A stretch of 64,000 nucleotides of DNA from Aselliscus stoliczkanus. Its lineage: Eukaryota > Chordata > Mammalia > Chiroptera > Hipposideridae. Under the pieces are notes generated by a model, which ran no database searches, had not been told where the DNA came from, and saw only the letters and a list, made by a program, of their open reading frames with translations. The translations under genes and the position numbers were made by a program. This document shows, piece by piece, positions 23,801 to 40,795 of this stretch; position 1 is the stretch's first letter; each line of letters begins with the position of its first letter. The stretch spans positions 1,946,001 to 2,010,000 of the forward strand of contig CM066727.1 of assembly GCA_033961575.1 (NCBI GenBank), written 5' to 3'.

Positions 23801-26800
23801 GAATTCATGTGTCTTAAATCATTTAAATCCCCAAAGTTAGCATCAACAAACATGCTCTCTGAGGAGCTCAAATTAAAATTAGATACTAAAATAATGTCAC
23901 TACAGAATGTATCTGAAACACACACACACCCATGTACCCATATATAAAAGGATTCCAGGGAAAGCTTTCTTCCATGAACTTTTGAGAGTATTTACTATAA
24001 TTCCCACAATCTAGCTCACCAACCTTATATTATGAGTACTTTCTTAAGAAGGTGATCACAGAACTCATCAAGAGTTTTATTGTTGAAGGTGTTTATAAGG
24101 AAATACATGAATATCTTATGACTGTATTAATTTTTAGTGACCCTCTACTAGACCCGTATGGCAAGAGCAACTATACTTGAGAGTTTAGAAATCTACTTCT
24201 CCACTAAACTGAATCTTCTTGAGGAACTTTTGTTTTTGTTTTGTAACTTTCTGCCTACATAGCAGGTTCTCCTAATATATATTATAATTATCCTAATATA
24301 TATTATAATACTATGCATATTATAGATAATGTATATTAAAATAATACATTCATATACTATGTATTACATACATACATATTATGAGAAATATATATCTGAA
24401 TGGATTTCTGGTATTCCATTTCACTTGACATCTCACAATACTATAAATTGTAATATGTGTTACTAACAGACACTCGAGCTTCCTACAGCCATTATTTTGC
24501 TTGAGCAATTTTATGTTAATACTTGGCATAAACTGACACATGTCCCTGGCTTGTATAATAGTAAAAGCGGAAATAAGACCAGGAAAGAGTATAAATTATG
24601 AGAGAGTTAATCTTTCAACAAAAGAAGAGTTTATTAACTAATCTCCAATTGACTTTGGGGGATGGATTTTGGTTTTTATTCCATCTTATCTTTGTAAATT
24701 TTACAAAGTGTGTCAAACACAGAACTTGAGGTACCCCAACCCTTCTAGCAGGAGTCCTTGTCTGGGCCCCTTTCTTAACTGTGATTTTCTCTGATGTTCA
24801 ATGTGGACTATACCTCTGTCACCATGAGCTTAATGGAGAAGCCCCTTTATCTGGAATGTGTCCCCCAGAACCTCCTCAGGCCCCACGATACTCCATGGCG
24901 CTGCTGCTCTAACGTGAATGGTAGTTCCGCCTAACGGAGATGCCTGCAGGCACCTGAGTGGTGTGCTCGGAGCAGCATGGCTCCGTGAGCCTCGGCCAGG
25001 AATGCCGCTTCTTCTCGGGGCATCCCACAAAAATAAACACAGGGACAGGATTTTCGGAAGCAGTGTTGTAGCACAAAGTTCATGCAACTTAACTTGTTAA
25101 TTGTTGAGTGTTCAGAATCGACCAAATTTATATGAAGTCTTTACAAAAATCTATGTAAACATACACAGAGACCAGAGAGAAAAGGGAAACTTCTAAAATG
25201 AGAGACACGTACTCGTATAAACCCCAAACTATGTGCGTTCATTAGTATGTCATTTCACACTTCAGTCACGTTCAACAATCACCTTCGAGAGGTCAGAGAA
25301 TGCACTGCATGAGCTGTGACTCCTTTCAGCCCCCTGGGGTCTGGGGAGACAGGAAACAAAGGTGGCTTCAACCATGTCATGAGCAAAGGATGGATCTGGT
25401 GAGAGCTGAAGCGGCTTCTTTGACGTCTGCATGCGACCGGCCTCACTGGTGCCGTGACTATCAGCCGTGGCTCCTGGCTTCCAGATACTTCTTTCCTCAA
25501 ACTCCCTAGGAGCTGGGCCATGGGCACTTGACTCAAGTGGACCTGCAGGGAGTCGGCTATGGACATGCTAGAAAACGTCTTCCGTTTCTGAGAAAGATGT
25601 GCCTCGTTTCACTGAACACGATGCTGAAGCCACCTCGTAACCTGAGGGGCGCACCATCGCTGCTGCTCCGGACAGAACGCCCGACACAGCCCTCAAGAAC
25701 GCTCCTGAGCTCCTGAATCAAACCTGGGTCGCCCCGGCTCTGCCCTCTGGTCATGGGAAGTCACGTTTCCCTAAAAACTTGGGCCTCGCAATCAGCTGTT
25801 CTGTTGCCCGCAGCCCAAACGATCTTATTTGCACACTGAATAACCGGCTGTTTCACTTCCTTAGGGAACTCGTCAGAGTGAGAAGGGAACAGAGCGGGGC
25901 AGACAGAAATGTCTCCTCTCACAGGAGGGAGGGGGCTAATGCGGCGCCGTCGGTGCAGTGGCAGTGAGAGTGGCTGTGCTCTTACACAACCGGCCAACGG
26001 CCCTGCGTCTCAGCTTCCTCTATGTCAAGGAAAAGGTTCAGGCGATAGTAAGTCTAAGCTTCCTTCAGCGACACAGACATTTCAATGATTCTAGTGTGTC
26101 TGGGAAAGAAAGAGAAATCAGATATATCTTCTGCACAGGAAACTACTTAGGATTGTCAATATGGAATCTGAATTGAAATACATCTTGAACATTTTGGAAG
26201 GGTGTGACATTCCCTGAAGCTTTAGCTTGGAGCCACAGCTGCCCCTGTTGGAACCCCATGGGTATTCATCCATGCCAAGGAGTTCAGTTATTTGGAAACT
26301 CTTCACGTGGCACTTACAGTTGCAAGATTCCCACTGTTCATTACAGTGGGGGCCAGTCCACCTCGCACTGACCTGAGACAGGGATAACGCCACTGGCACA
26401 ACTCTGTTGGGATTTCCTGCACAACACCACGCATATCCCAGGTTCTGGCAGCTAACTGCACACTGGGAAATTCCCAACTGACCTCCCGCGGTAGTATCTA
26501 CTGGGACATACAGCAGGCACCTCATTCCATTAGTCCTAAAACCAAGCTCACTATTTCTTCACATTCACAATGGTCTCTGAGGTCTTTCCCCGGCTCAAGG
26601 TAGGGACAATTTATAACCTACTGATGGAAGCTGGAACAACTTGGGGATTAAAGGAGGGGCAGGATGAGAAACGGGGCTAGGGCAGCGGGTGTGGGCCAGG
26701 ACTCCCCGGGGAGGTTGAACACATGCTCCTCCCGGTAAGGGCTCCCTTGGCTCCCCACCCTCCCAAAGCCACTGTTGACCTCCCACCCTTCACTCCAGGC

Positions 26801-28129
26801 ATCTGCCTCAAACACACATGGGACACAGTGTTAAAGCCGGAGCACCAAACGCCTGCCTGGCCCCCTGGCCTTCACTCCGGGCTGGCCCGTCCCCAAGGCC
26901 TGCTGCCTGCACTGGCATCACTGGGACCTTTCCCTGCCCATGCCCACCATGCCTGCTCTGGTCCAACTACTCACACTGGGGACATGAAGGGGCTTCCCCA
27001 CTCTGCCTGCCACCTGTCCTCCTCGAACCATCACTGCACATTCTCCTGCTCAGCATGAAAGGCCATCGGAAGAGGTTTTGTCACTGCCAGTGCCTGTATT
27101 TGTCTGCTCGTGGTTGTCCCCCAGAAGATGACCTTGGCCGTAGCTCCCTTACTGGGGAATGATCCCATGGGAACTGAGACCAGGGGCAGAGGAGAGCAGG
27201 CCCTCCAGGGTGAGATCACCCAGCGGTTCCCAGCGGTCCCCTAGCAGCAGCTGGCTCGGTCCTGTGGGCGGTATTGCCTGTGTCACACTAAGGGGACAGC
27301 TGCAGGTGTCACCGGTGGCAGGTGGCAGAGCCGTGGGCACAGGTGAGACTCTGGGAGCAGCTGATGGGAGGTGCAGCCCCCGCAGCAGTGCAGGAGGGCT
27401 GGCAGGCGGGCGGTGGGCCAGCATGTGGGGCTGTGCTCTGCCCGCACACGGCCTCCTTCCACACTTTGTTTTCTCGGAGTCAGGCTCATGGACTTTTTCC
27501 AAAGACCCACAACATATGCACAGATGCTCACTGACTCACCCGCTTGATTTAACATGATGAATACCTTTTAGTGTATTTTGTTTTCAAAGAAAGCATCCAA
27601 GAAAAGAGGTAGCCCTGCCTCCAAATTGCAAAATTAAAATAAATCGTTATTTTGCAAATGCCCCAATCAGACACTTTTGGACCCCGTGACAGCTCTACCC
27701 CTGTAACATGAAACACCTGGTTTTATTTGGAACCCCATGAAAATGGATGTCCGTTATTTACTATCAATTCAACACCGAATGTGTCCCCAAGACAACGAAA
27801 CTCCATTGTTTTTGTATTTCATCCCCAAAGTCCATCAGGACTTGGCCAAATTTCAATTCATATGACTCAACCTGCTGGGAACTAAACAAACAAAACATAC
27901 TAATTTTTCAAAAGTGCATAAATGCAGAACAAAATGAAAGACTTATCTCTAAAATATATGCTACATATTTTAATGCAAATTTAAATGAATGTCTTCTTTT
28001 GATGAACAAATTAATGCAATGGCTTGGTAAAGGGTTATCAAATTATGAGTAAGTTGTGTTCTATTAGTCATATGTGTGTTTGTGTTACCACTGCGAGAAC
28101 CAAAACTCAGCATAGAAGCTAACGTCTCA
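23801..28129. other. Intronic sequence without recognised gene
   Basis: AT-rich at 23.8-24.7 kb (with the local duplication TCCTAATATATATTATAAT near 24270-24308), GC-richer at 26.6-27.5 kb. Overlapping open frames up to 135 codons lack domains. Confidence 0.4.
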
Positions 28130-28290
28130 CTGACTTAGGCACTCGTACCCATTTATGTCGTCCTCACAAGCACCCTTGAAATGAAATACAATCATTATAT
28201 GATATCTTTCACCGATGAGGACTGAGGCTCAGGGAAGTGAATGCACTTGCCCTGGTACATACGGGGCCGAGAACAAGGCCGGGCAAACAG
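28130..28290 (+). mobile_element. MIR fragment
   Basis: GATGAGGACTGAGGCTCAGG followed by GAAGTGAATGCACTTGCCCT and a GGGGCCGAGAACAAGGC tail follows MIR consensus order on the plus strand. Diverged. Confidence 0.6.
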
Positions 28291-28459
28291 TGGGGCCATC
28301 ACGGAAGCTCAGCCAATAAGCACTGAGGCACATGTGTGGTCTGGGTCAGCGGAGGTGGTGGCCCAGAGCACACTGATGCAGACAGCAGAGCACGGGGGCC
28401 TGTCCCGGCAGCAACGGCGGCTCAGCAGGTCCTCTGTGGGTAATAGGAGAGCTCAGAGA

Positions 28460-28820
28460 AAATACTGTACGATCCCACATGTGGACTCGAAGAACAGACC
28501 GAGCTCATAGAAACAGAGCGGAATGGCTGTTATCAGAGTTGGGGAGGTGCGGGGCTCAGGAGGTGCACACTTCCGGTTATAAGTAAGTCTGGGGTGTAAT
28601 GGCAGCACGGTGACTGGTTAACGGCACTGCATTATACACGCACATGACAGTTGCTAAGAGAGTAGATATTAAAAGTCCTCATGACAAGAACAACATTTCT
28701 CACTATGTGAGGTGATGTATGTCTACGAAATTTGTTGGAGTAATCATTTCACAACATACACATGTATCAAATCATTATGTGGTACACCTTAAACCAATAC
28801 AATATTACCCACCAATCATA
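28460..28820 (+). mobile_element. L1 3' UTR
   Basis: Runs from a GATCCCACATGTGGACTCGA-type start through ATGGCTGTTATCAGAGTTGG to ATGTGGTACACCTTAAACCA. The last is the characteristic 3' end of older mammalian L1 families. Confidence 0.75.
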
Positions 28821-28978
28821 TCAGAATGAGACTGGAAGAAAGCACGATGTAAGCCCAGGACCATCGGCGGGAAGCACTCTGACAACGCCCACTGTATGGC
28901 TGGATCCTACACTGGCTTTCCGACAAGTGTGAGTACCGACACACGCAGTGTGAGCCGCTGGATGCAAATGACAGACTA

Positions 28979-29197
<219 letters not shown>

Positions 29198-29519
29198 TTA
29201 GTTCCACAGCAGGTTCCTTTGCAGTGAAGACACGACATGCACGCGGAAGTTCAAGTCAGCTATCCACGGATTATGATGAACAATGGTTCATGCCCTCAAG
29301 GTGGCAAGTGCATTGTGTTCAGCCGTCAGGACCCTCATTTCTGAGGGTTAAACTGGAAATCGGTATTATATTGCACTTACCAAGGCATCACCCTTCCCAG
29401 AATGCCCTAACTGATGCTAGCACCATGGACAGCGTACATCAGCTCAGTCCATTTCAGATACAACTGGGGCTCAGAGAGTCTGTATACACATTTATTTTGA
29501 GTGAAAAGCAGAGTGAAGT

Positions 29520-29660
29520 GGGGTTCAGGAGACCAGAGCCAAGTCTCCAGTAGGCCCTACCCTGTATGACCTTGAGTAAGTCCTCCCCACCCTCACAGCT
29601 TCGCCCTTTCCACTTTAAATGAGATGAGGAACACATGATCTCCAGTCTCTTTCAAGCTTT
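29520..29660 (-). mobile_element. MIR, antisense
   Basis: AGACCAGAGCCAAGTCTCCA, GTATGACCTTGAGTAAGTCC and TTTAAATGAGATGAGG follow the order of a reverse MIR. Confidence 0.6.
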
Positions 29661-29884
29661 AGATTCTATTCCACAATAAATGATGCCAATTTTTTATAGC
29701 ACAGGGCAAATGGGAACTTCAAATATGCATCAAAATTTAAAGAAAGAAAACAGAAGTGGAGACTGTAAAAGGAAAAAAGAAAATACCCTAACATGGAAAG
29801 ACCAAGCAAATCAGAGAAATGACAGACCCAACAAATGTGACAAAATTTGGAATATAAAAATATTTCAACTGACTTCCTCTTTAA

Positions 29885-30050
29885 GAAAGACCAACTGACT
29901 CTGGGTGGTGAGCACACAATGTGATATATAAATGATGTATTACAGAATTGTACGCTTGAAACCCATGCAATTTTACTAACCATTGTCACCCCAATAATTT
30001 TTAATTTAAAAACAAGGTTTTTTAAAAAAATAAATAAATAAAAAGGAAGG
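29885..30050 (+). mobile_element. L1 3' tail of bat type
   Basis: CTGGGTGGTGAGCACACAAT, GATGTATTACAGAATTGTAC, GCTTGAAACCCATGC and CATTGTCACCCCAATAA are the end of the bat L1 3' UTR. An AAATAAATAAATAAAAA tail follows. The upstream part of the element is not recognisable, so it is strongly 5'-truncated. Confidence 0.75.
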
Positions 30051-30774
30051 AGTTCCCTGCCCCTCAAATCAATTAACGTTTTTTGGAAATCAAATGTCAG
30101 CCTGAACTCATGTCAACATTAATTATTTAACCTGAGTTTGAGAAGAGAGCAGAAGAAACAAATTTCCCAAATAAGAGGTGTGTGTTCATTTTCCTGGCAC
30201 ATCACAACACCCACACTGACATCATCGTCACCATGACCCTCCGTCTCGTCTGGTTCTGTTCGGGGTGGGGCACCCCTGCAGGTCAGGTAATGCTCCCAGA
30301 GGACAGATGCCCGACTAACTGGAACAGGGTTTGAGCTCCAGGGTCATGCTGTGGGGAGGAGTCGGGAGAGGCCAGGAGCCCGAGGCATTCCTAACTGCCC
30401 CCCGGAAATGCAGTGCCCCTTGCCGTGAACACTGACACAGCAATGATGTGGAGTGCGCCGCTCCTAAGGCTGCTCCACTCTATTGTAATTACTGGCTTAC
30501 AGATCTGTCGTTTTCACGGCTGTGAACGCCTTGACCTTGGGAACAGCTTCCTCCCCTTACTTGTCAGCCTATCTTCAGCCCCACATCCAACATCTATAGT
30601 TTGACATATAAAAGTGGGGCAAGATTACTTTAGCCACCTTTTCAGTTGCTTGATACTTACTTAAAAATAATAAGCTAAAAATTAATCTACTATACATTGA
30701 TTAACTAAAACATGTAACAACCAGCTTTTAAAATAGTGGCATTTACTTTCCAAATATTTCTTATAATTTTTGAC
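30051..30774. other. No recognised feature
   Basis: Unique-looking intron DNA between two L1 pieces. Confidence 0.35.
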
Positions 30775-31440
30775 AAAGGAGCCAAAAACATATAATGGAG
30801 AAAAGAGAGCCTCTTCAATAAATGGTGCTGGGAGAATTGGAAAGCCACATGCAAAAGAATGAAACTAGGCTGCTATCTGTCTTCAAGTACCAAAATTAAC
30901 TCAAAATGGATCAAAGACCTAAATATAAGATCCGAAACAAGGGCCGGCCGAGTGGCACGGTGGTTAAGCGCTGGCTTGGGAAGCCAGCGGCCCCGGTTTG
31001 GTCCCACATGTGAGGGCCAGTGACACTGCCCTCAAAAAAAAAAAAAAAGAATAAAAAAGATCCGAAACAATAAACTGCATAGAAGAAAGCACAGGTACTA
31101 CACTTATGGACCTTGGGTTCAGAGACCTTTTTATGAATTTGATCTCAAAGGCAAGGGAAGTAAAAGCTAAAATAAATGAATGGGACTATATCAAACTAAA
31201 AAGCTTCTGCACAGCAAAAGAAACCATTGACAGAATAAAGAGGCAACCAACCAAACAGGAGAAGATATTTGCAAACAACACCTCCCATAAGGGGCTAATA
31301 TCCAAAATATATAAGGAAGTCATACAACTCAACAATGAAAAAACAAACAATTCAATTAAAAAATGGGCAGAGAACCTGAATTGACATTTCTCCAAAGAGG
31401 ACATACAGATGGCCAACAGACATATGAAAAAAAGGCTCTA
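30775..31440 (+). mobile_element. L1 ORF2 3' part, split by a SINE
   Basis: AGAGCCTCTTCAATAAATGG and TGGGAGAATTGGAAAGCCAC begin a stretch that, after the SINE, encodes [35 protein letters not shown] and [12 protein letters not shown]. These are the familiar C-terminal ORF2 segment of L1. The region has lost its start and continues into unrelated DNA after about 31440. Confidence 0.88.
30941..31057 (+). mobile_element. Short tRNA-headed SINE (Rhin-like)
   Basis: Head GGGCCGGCCGAGTGGCACGG, ending GTGACACTGCCCTCAA plus A-run. Exact 13-bp target duplication AGATCCGAAACAA at 30928-30940 and 31058-31070. Inserted into the L1 fragment, so it is the younger of the two. Confidence 0.95.
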
Positions 31441-34249
31441 AAGTAAAGATGGATAAAAGATGGTCTGGGTTTTAAAACTCAGTAGTTGTGTCATCGCTCA
31501 GGCTACCTGACAGGGCTGCACACAGGCATGCACACCGCCTACATGCTGAGATTTCACTCTCTAATGAGTCTATTTGTAGGAACCTGCTCTTAGAGATGAT
31601 TATAAACTTCAGACGGGAAATTTCCTAAAGCACTCTAATAGTAACTGTATTAATTAGAAAATCTTAGGAGACAAAAATTGCATCAATAAAATCTGTTATA
31701 ACACCTTTACATTGCACGTTCATACTGTGTTACATTTTATACTGAATAGCTGATATTAAGTAGTTTTAATCAATTGGTTGGCTTAATGTTGAATTAATAT
31801 TCTCAAAGTGCCACTCTAAGTATTTCAAAGTTTGAAAAACTATATCTGAAGGATTTGTTCAGTCAGGAACTAATGTGGTACTGACAATCTGTGCTCGTCC
31901 CATCATTTGCCCCAGCTGTCACTCTACTGGAAAGTTCACCAGACCTGACACTCTGTCTCGGCCTTGTGTCCCACTGTCGGCTTTGAAGCTCGACCTCTAA
32001 GTTGACTTATTAAAATTGGTTTCCAGCTCTCTATGAAACCCATCTTTCCCATTGCTTGGGGAAATATTATTTTTAATGAGTATATTTTTTAGTGTGAAAA
32101 TATTTATAGGACATCAGCACATTTTCCACATTTTATGCATGCATAGTACCGCACTTCATATAGAGCAAGTTAGGAATCAAATCCGTCTGCGTTATTTCTC
32201 TTCTAAAGTTGTCAAATTCATTCATAAAATAATTTTCTTTTTTACTTATAAGTATATGCCTGTCTTTGTAATACTTTCTTTAAAAATTAAATTGTTTTAC
32301 TCTTTGTAGTGGCATTTTTAGTCAAGCCATCAAAATATTCGGAATATTCAGGGCAGGAATTTTTTTTTTTCTGTTTCATTCACTTGTACGGCCTCAGCGA
32401 TTAGAACAGTTTTGGCATTTGATAATTTCCCTCATAAATACTTGTTGTAGTTTTTGAGTAGGTGTAACACAATCTTAAATACTATGATCTAACTCTAAGT
32501 ATTTAATTTTCAACGTCCTCCTTTGGAAACTGTTGCCAACTTTAGCTGGTACTTCATTTAGTCTTTGCACTTCTAAATCGCTCCATCCTAATCGTCTGCT
32601 TCTTTATCATCTGATGAAAGCCCCATCATTCTAGCAATTAGGATTCCCTGGAGACTCATTTCTTGTATTAAGCCTTTCCTAGTAGCCACACATAAATCTC
32701 AGTTTCCCCACGGGCAGCTGGCTACTCACAGCTCAATCATGGATGTGTCATCCCCAGGGACCATGATGTCTACGAGCCACTGCCCAGATGCACCTGGCGG
32801 GTGAGGTCCGGGCTGCACATTATCTTCTCCATCACCTGCAGGGCCACCTATCACCCGAGCTTTCCTTCCCACCCTGTGTTCTGGGCAGAAGCTGCACGTT
32901 CTCGGAATTTTTCCCTGGACAGAGAAGAGCAAAGCCATGGGCTCCCTCTGTCACCCCCAATACCATCCTCCTCCAGCAGCACTGAAAGGTCAATCCTTTC
33001 AGGTACACTGTACGTTGAAGTCCTTTCAAATCGACATTTGGGGAGGCGAGGACCTGGAGAAGAACACAGGGCAGCCTGAGAGACAGGACCAGGCGCTCCA
33101 CTGCAATGCGCGCCGTGAGCGTGTGGTCCGGGGGCGCTGGGCTGGTCGGCTAGGGGCTCGTGCCTGAGGGCCATGTCCAGTGAGAAGCTGGCAGAGCAGC
33201 CCATCTGTCAGGCGGGGGGGGGGGGGGGGCAGGCGGCGCAGGCCGACCCTCCTGAGGAAGGAGAATGCTTGGTATCAGCTACTGCAAACCACATCTGGTC
33301 GCTGTGCCCGCTGCTCCCGTGCGGGAATTAAATGTGAACTCATGTTCTGGAGGTTGTGCAGGAATGCTCGGAGACCCGACTCAGGAAGTGTCACCCGTGC
33401 CTGTCTTTTCCACTCATGCGGGCCATGCGGGCCCCTCCTGCCCTCCACCTTGGGGTGGGCTGTTCAGGTAATGACCGAGTTATTTCACAGTGACCAGAGA
33501 TGGGGATCGTCTTCTCAAACAGTCCCTTCTGCACGGAGCAAGTACTCAACCGGCTAACAAAGGTCTTCAAGTGTCCTGGTGCCAATCAACTTTCTATAGC
33601 AGGGTCTCAATACATTCCCAGATTTGAGGTGTGTAAAAGCATGTGTATGCGCATTACAGTCTAGTACCACTTCCAACCCCCATAAGGCCTTCTCTTTTTT
33701 CGAAATCTTTTGGGAAATGCCTACTATCTAATATAAAGCAATGTGCACTTAAGTGCCTACTGATGCCTCATAAATGCTCTTTGGTAATAGCTGACCTAAT
33801 GCACAGCAAATATCACTCATACGACAGTGTCTAAATGCATATGCTGGAATTTTACTTATCTCTTACATGTTTTTAAAATAAAATGAGAATTCCCAAAATG
33901 ATCATTGAAAATATGACATATCAAGAGGAAAAGTGGAAAGGGGGAAGAAAGCAAACTGATTCTGAATGCCAGTACATGCTATTTCTCTATTTTAATTAAT
34001 GAATATTTAAATAGAAAACATATCTGTTCCACATAATTTATCTTATGTAATATGAAGTAATAGCATCTATTTGTGTGAGTTCAGTTCCAGGTATCTTTAC
34101 TGTTCCATAGTTACTACTTAATTATATCAATTAAAGAGAAATATTTTAATTGACAAAATTTAAATTAATAGGATATCAGAATTCACATCAGAAGCTTTTT
34201 TCAGGAAAAGCTGAATTCTGCGTCAGGCATGTTGTTAGAATGACACAGA
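31441..34249. other. Intronic sequence without recognised gene
   Basis: AT-rich to 32.7 kb, GC-richer at 32.75-33.5 kb with overlapping frames on both strands and no domain. A run of about 18 G lies at 33211-33229. Confidence 0.4.
33211..33229 (+). repeat. Poly-G run
   Basis: GGCGGGGGGGGGGGGGGGGG-type tract. Length is prone to sequencing error. Confidence 0.9.
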
Positions 34250-34470
34250 GGTTGAGAGCTTGTCTTTCTTAGCCACACCTGAGTTCCAGGCCGGGCGTAT
34301 GCAGTTACTAGACATTTGGCATTAAATCATGTCCTTCAGTTATATAATAGTTAGAGCTGCACTGTCATTGCTGTGAGGATGGAAGGAACGAACGCATGAG
34401 AAGCATTTAGCACACTGCCTAATGCGCGTAGCACAGGCACTAAACACATATCCATTAAATGCTTATTAAG
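34250..34470 (-). mobile_element. MIR, antisense
   Basis: ACACCTGAGTTCCAGGCCGG, GTCCTTCAGTTATATAATAG, GCTGTGAGGATGGAAGG and ATCCATTAAATGCTTATTA follow reverse MIR order. Confidence 0.6.
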
Positions 34471-34770
34471 AGTTAGGCGCTGCATTCAACGTGGAGGACA
34501 CAGCAGACTCAGAACAACACTAAGCTCTCGCCTTCAGCAGGCAACTATCAAACAATCACGTGAACGTCTCATGTCAGGAGATCATGGACTTGACGGAACG
34601 TGGAGTGGGGCCTGGAGAGCACCTGGAAAGGGCTCGCTATGGAAGATGGTGGGCATGGAAGAACTGAGGAGATGACCACTGATACAAGGGGAGGGAGGGA
34701 CAGCCACACGGACATCTGGGGGAAGACTCAAGGGGGCGGAGGCAACAACGTTCTGGGCATGACGCCAAAT
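34471..34770 (-). mobile_element. L2 fragment, antisense
   Basis: AGGCGCTGCATTCAACGTGG, ACACAGCAGACTCAGAACAA, GCTCTCGCCTTCAGCAGGC and the following GAGTGGGGCCTGGAGAGC text resemble the reverse complement of the L2 3' end. Weakly conserved. Confidence 0.45.
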
Positions 34771-35389
34771 TAATGCTAGTTTTCAGGTCATTATATCAAT
34801 AGGACTTGAGAGTATGAAAATACAAAACTCTACTATTTCTATTAACTCAATTAAAAAAACAGAGAAAATGCATTTTTTCTCCCAAGTGACTTCAAGGAAA
34901 TATTAGAAAACCTTAGGAGTCTAGAAGCAATAAGAGAAAAATTTTCCTAAATCACTGGAATTAAAATAAAAGTAAAAGTATATATGTTTCTTTAAATATG
35001 AGATTATAGCTATATAATAAAATAAGCAGTGGATAAAATATAATCCTAAATTGACCCTAGACCTTTTAATCTGGCAGAATGAAGAGTCATCTTTCCAGTA
35101 TCAAAGGTCATTTCTGCATGGACAGAAAACATGGGTAGAAAGAAGAAGCTACAGAAGTCTTGGAAAATGCAAGTTAATAACTAAAGGATATTTCTTAGCT
35201 AACCTAACCTGGAACCCCAAAGTAATAGTAACTTTATTTTGTGACCCACAGTGGCTCTAATTGGCTTCCATGTAAGCACGGTTACAACTGCAAATACTAT
35301 TTGACTTTTCTTCTGTGCCCTTTCAACTCAGCGAGCAGCAACTAAAAACATTAATTCTACACATCAAAGTGTATTAGCATTGAAGGGAG

Positions 35390-35390
<1 letters not shown>

Positions 35391-35426
<36 letters not shown>

Positions 35427-35441
35427 CACACACACACACAC
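35391..35441 (+). repeat. CA microsatellite
   Basis: Two runs of CA units separated by one ATGCA interruption near 35424. Confidence 0.97.
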
Positions 35442-36667
35442 ATCTCCTTACTATTAATGGAATGAAATGCCAGCTGGAATATTTTACTTAAAATAAATAA
35501 ATAAAATCTAGATCCTCTTCTTTTTTGTTTGCTTATTTTACAAATCTGCCAGTTAAAGATACTTAAACAGTTTAACAGCTCATAATATTTTACCCTGTGA
35601 AAATCATAATAGTTGTTTTCATATCCCTAAATGAAATAGGCATAATTTTAAATGAACTCTCTTGCGTAGTCGCTGAGCTGTGACAGCCATCCGGGTGTCT
35701 GGTAGCAGGAAGAGCAGGTAGCCCCCCACGAGTTAGTTAGCTAATGTAAGCACTGGCTGTGGACCCCAGTGCCCGATGGGACAGCTCCCAGAGTCCCTGC
35801 CATTTATCAGCGGCTCCCATGGGCTGGTCCTCTGTAGGGCAGGCGCCATAATTACTGAGGAGTTAGGGACTCATGACGATGGGCACCTTGCGAGCCAGCC
35901 CCGCCTTTACTCACTGATCTGAAATCTCATAATGTGCGCACTGCTTGAGCAGAGGCTTTTTACTGTGTTTGATAGATGGCTGAATTCAGACCCTGTGACG
36001 GAGATGATCAATAAAAGGGCTCCTTTAAAGGCGCCGAGTGAATCGGGGAAACCCAGCCATCATGTTCTCTTCTTACAGGCTATTTATTATGGGAACATCG
36101 CAGAGCAGAAATGAACTTGGGAAACTGCACTTGGCCGGTGGAACCTACTGATAAACAAGTAGCTGTTCCTAGAGTCTGTTTCGTGTAGCATTGGGCACAG
36201 CGTTAACTTTGCTATCCACTCCCCACCCGACACATTAAAGCTATATTTTAATAGAAATAATTATAAAAGCTCTACTTGGAATCATTTTTAGTTCCTCTGC
36301 AATTAACAAATCCATCATTAATCCCAGGAGAGACACAGCTTAAAGGAGGGATTGATGACAGACTCAGGGTTACTAAATGTTGCAAGCCTGAAAAACCTAT
36401 GGATTTTAGTTTAGAAACTATGTTCTCCAGTGAAGGCTGCCAGCCAGGAAACAGGTCCTGACTCCCTGAGTTCATTTCTTCCCTTCACACCTCCAAGGGG
36501 GGTGACTGCTTCCCACCTTAGGAAGAAAACCAGGACCATGGACTGAGCTAAATATCTAGAGTTGTGCTGCCCACGGGAGGCCCTATCTGCAGATGACCAC
36601 TGGGCATTTCAGATGCTGCTGGTCTGAGCGGAGACATGCTGAGTGTGAAATGGACACTGGATTTCCA
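35442..36667. other. Repeat-free intronic stretch
   Basis: About 1.2 kb with no recognised mobile element or simple repeat in an otherwise repeat-rich intron. Several TAATTA-core and CTTTGAT/ATCAATAAAA-like motifs are visible but such motifs are common by chance. No open frame above about 67 codons. Confidence 0.4.
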
Positions 36668-36722
36668 AGACACAGGGAGAGAGGGGGAGGGGGGAGAGAG
36701 GGGGGAGGGGCGGGAGAGAATG
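36668..36722 (+). repeat. GGGGA/GAGAGA purine tract
   Basis: CAGGGAGAGAGGGGGAGGGG followed by further G4-5 blocks separated by AGAGA. At least four G-runs of three or more lie within 40 bp. Confidence 0.92.
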
Positions 36723-40234
<3,512 letters not shown>

Positions 40235-40509
40235 TTACACATGGAGCAAGCAGTGACGTATCCACAGAGGGGACCTGTCACGTGTCACAAGGGACAGTCA
40301 CAGGACCCAGGCTCACACGTCTGCTCTGTCAACTTCACAGCTATAAAAATACAGAAACTGTTAAAAGTCCTCCCTAAAACAGGGCTAATACCAAAGGGGG
40401 CCTGTGTGCTGTGGCTTGAGCGGGAAGGTGTCACTCGATGTGGATAAATATCATACAGAAACGAGGACTGAAAAAGCCCAGGTTAAGAAACTGTCTCAGG
40501 ACAAAAAAG

Positions 40510-40795
40510 ACACGAGCCGCAGGATTCCGCTTCCATGGGGTATCTGAAGTATGAATAGTTCAGTTCATAATCTCAATGGCAGGAACAGTGGTGTCCAGGG
40601 CCGGGGGAGGGGAAATGAGGGGTGACTAACCGACAGGCACAAGGTTAAAGCTAAGTAGGACAGATCATTCTGGAGAGCTGCTGTCCACCACTGTACCTAT
40701 TATTGTCAGCAATACTGAACACTTAAAATCAAGTAAGAAGATAAGTCTCATGTTAAGTGCGCTTGTCATAAAATTTAAAAGAAAATACTTGCTCC
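40510..40795 (+). mobile_element. L1 3' UTR fragment
   Basis: GCTTCCATGGGGTATCTGAA, ATAGTTCAGTTCATAATCTC, GGAACAGTGGTGTCCAGGGC, and a tail with GTCAGCAATACTGAACACTT follow the order of an older L1 3' UTR. Confidence 0.65.

Noticed and set aside
26118..26525. 135-codon minus-strand frame rich in cysteine, considered as a further CSMD1 exon
   Set aside because: Cysteine spacing does not fit a Sushi or CUB domain and no in-phase splice sites are evident.
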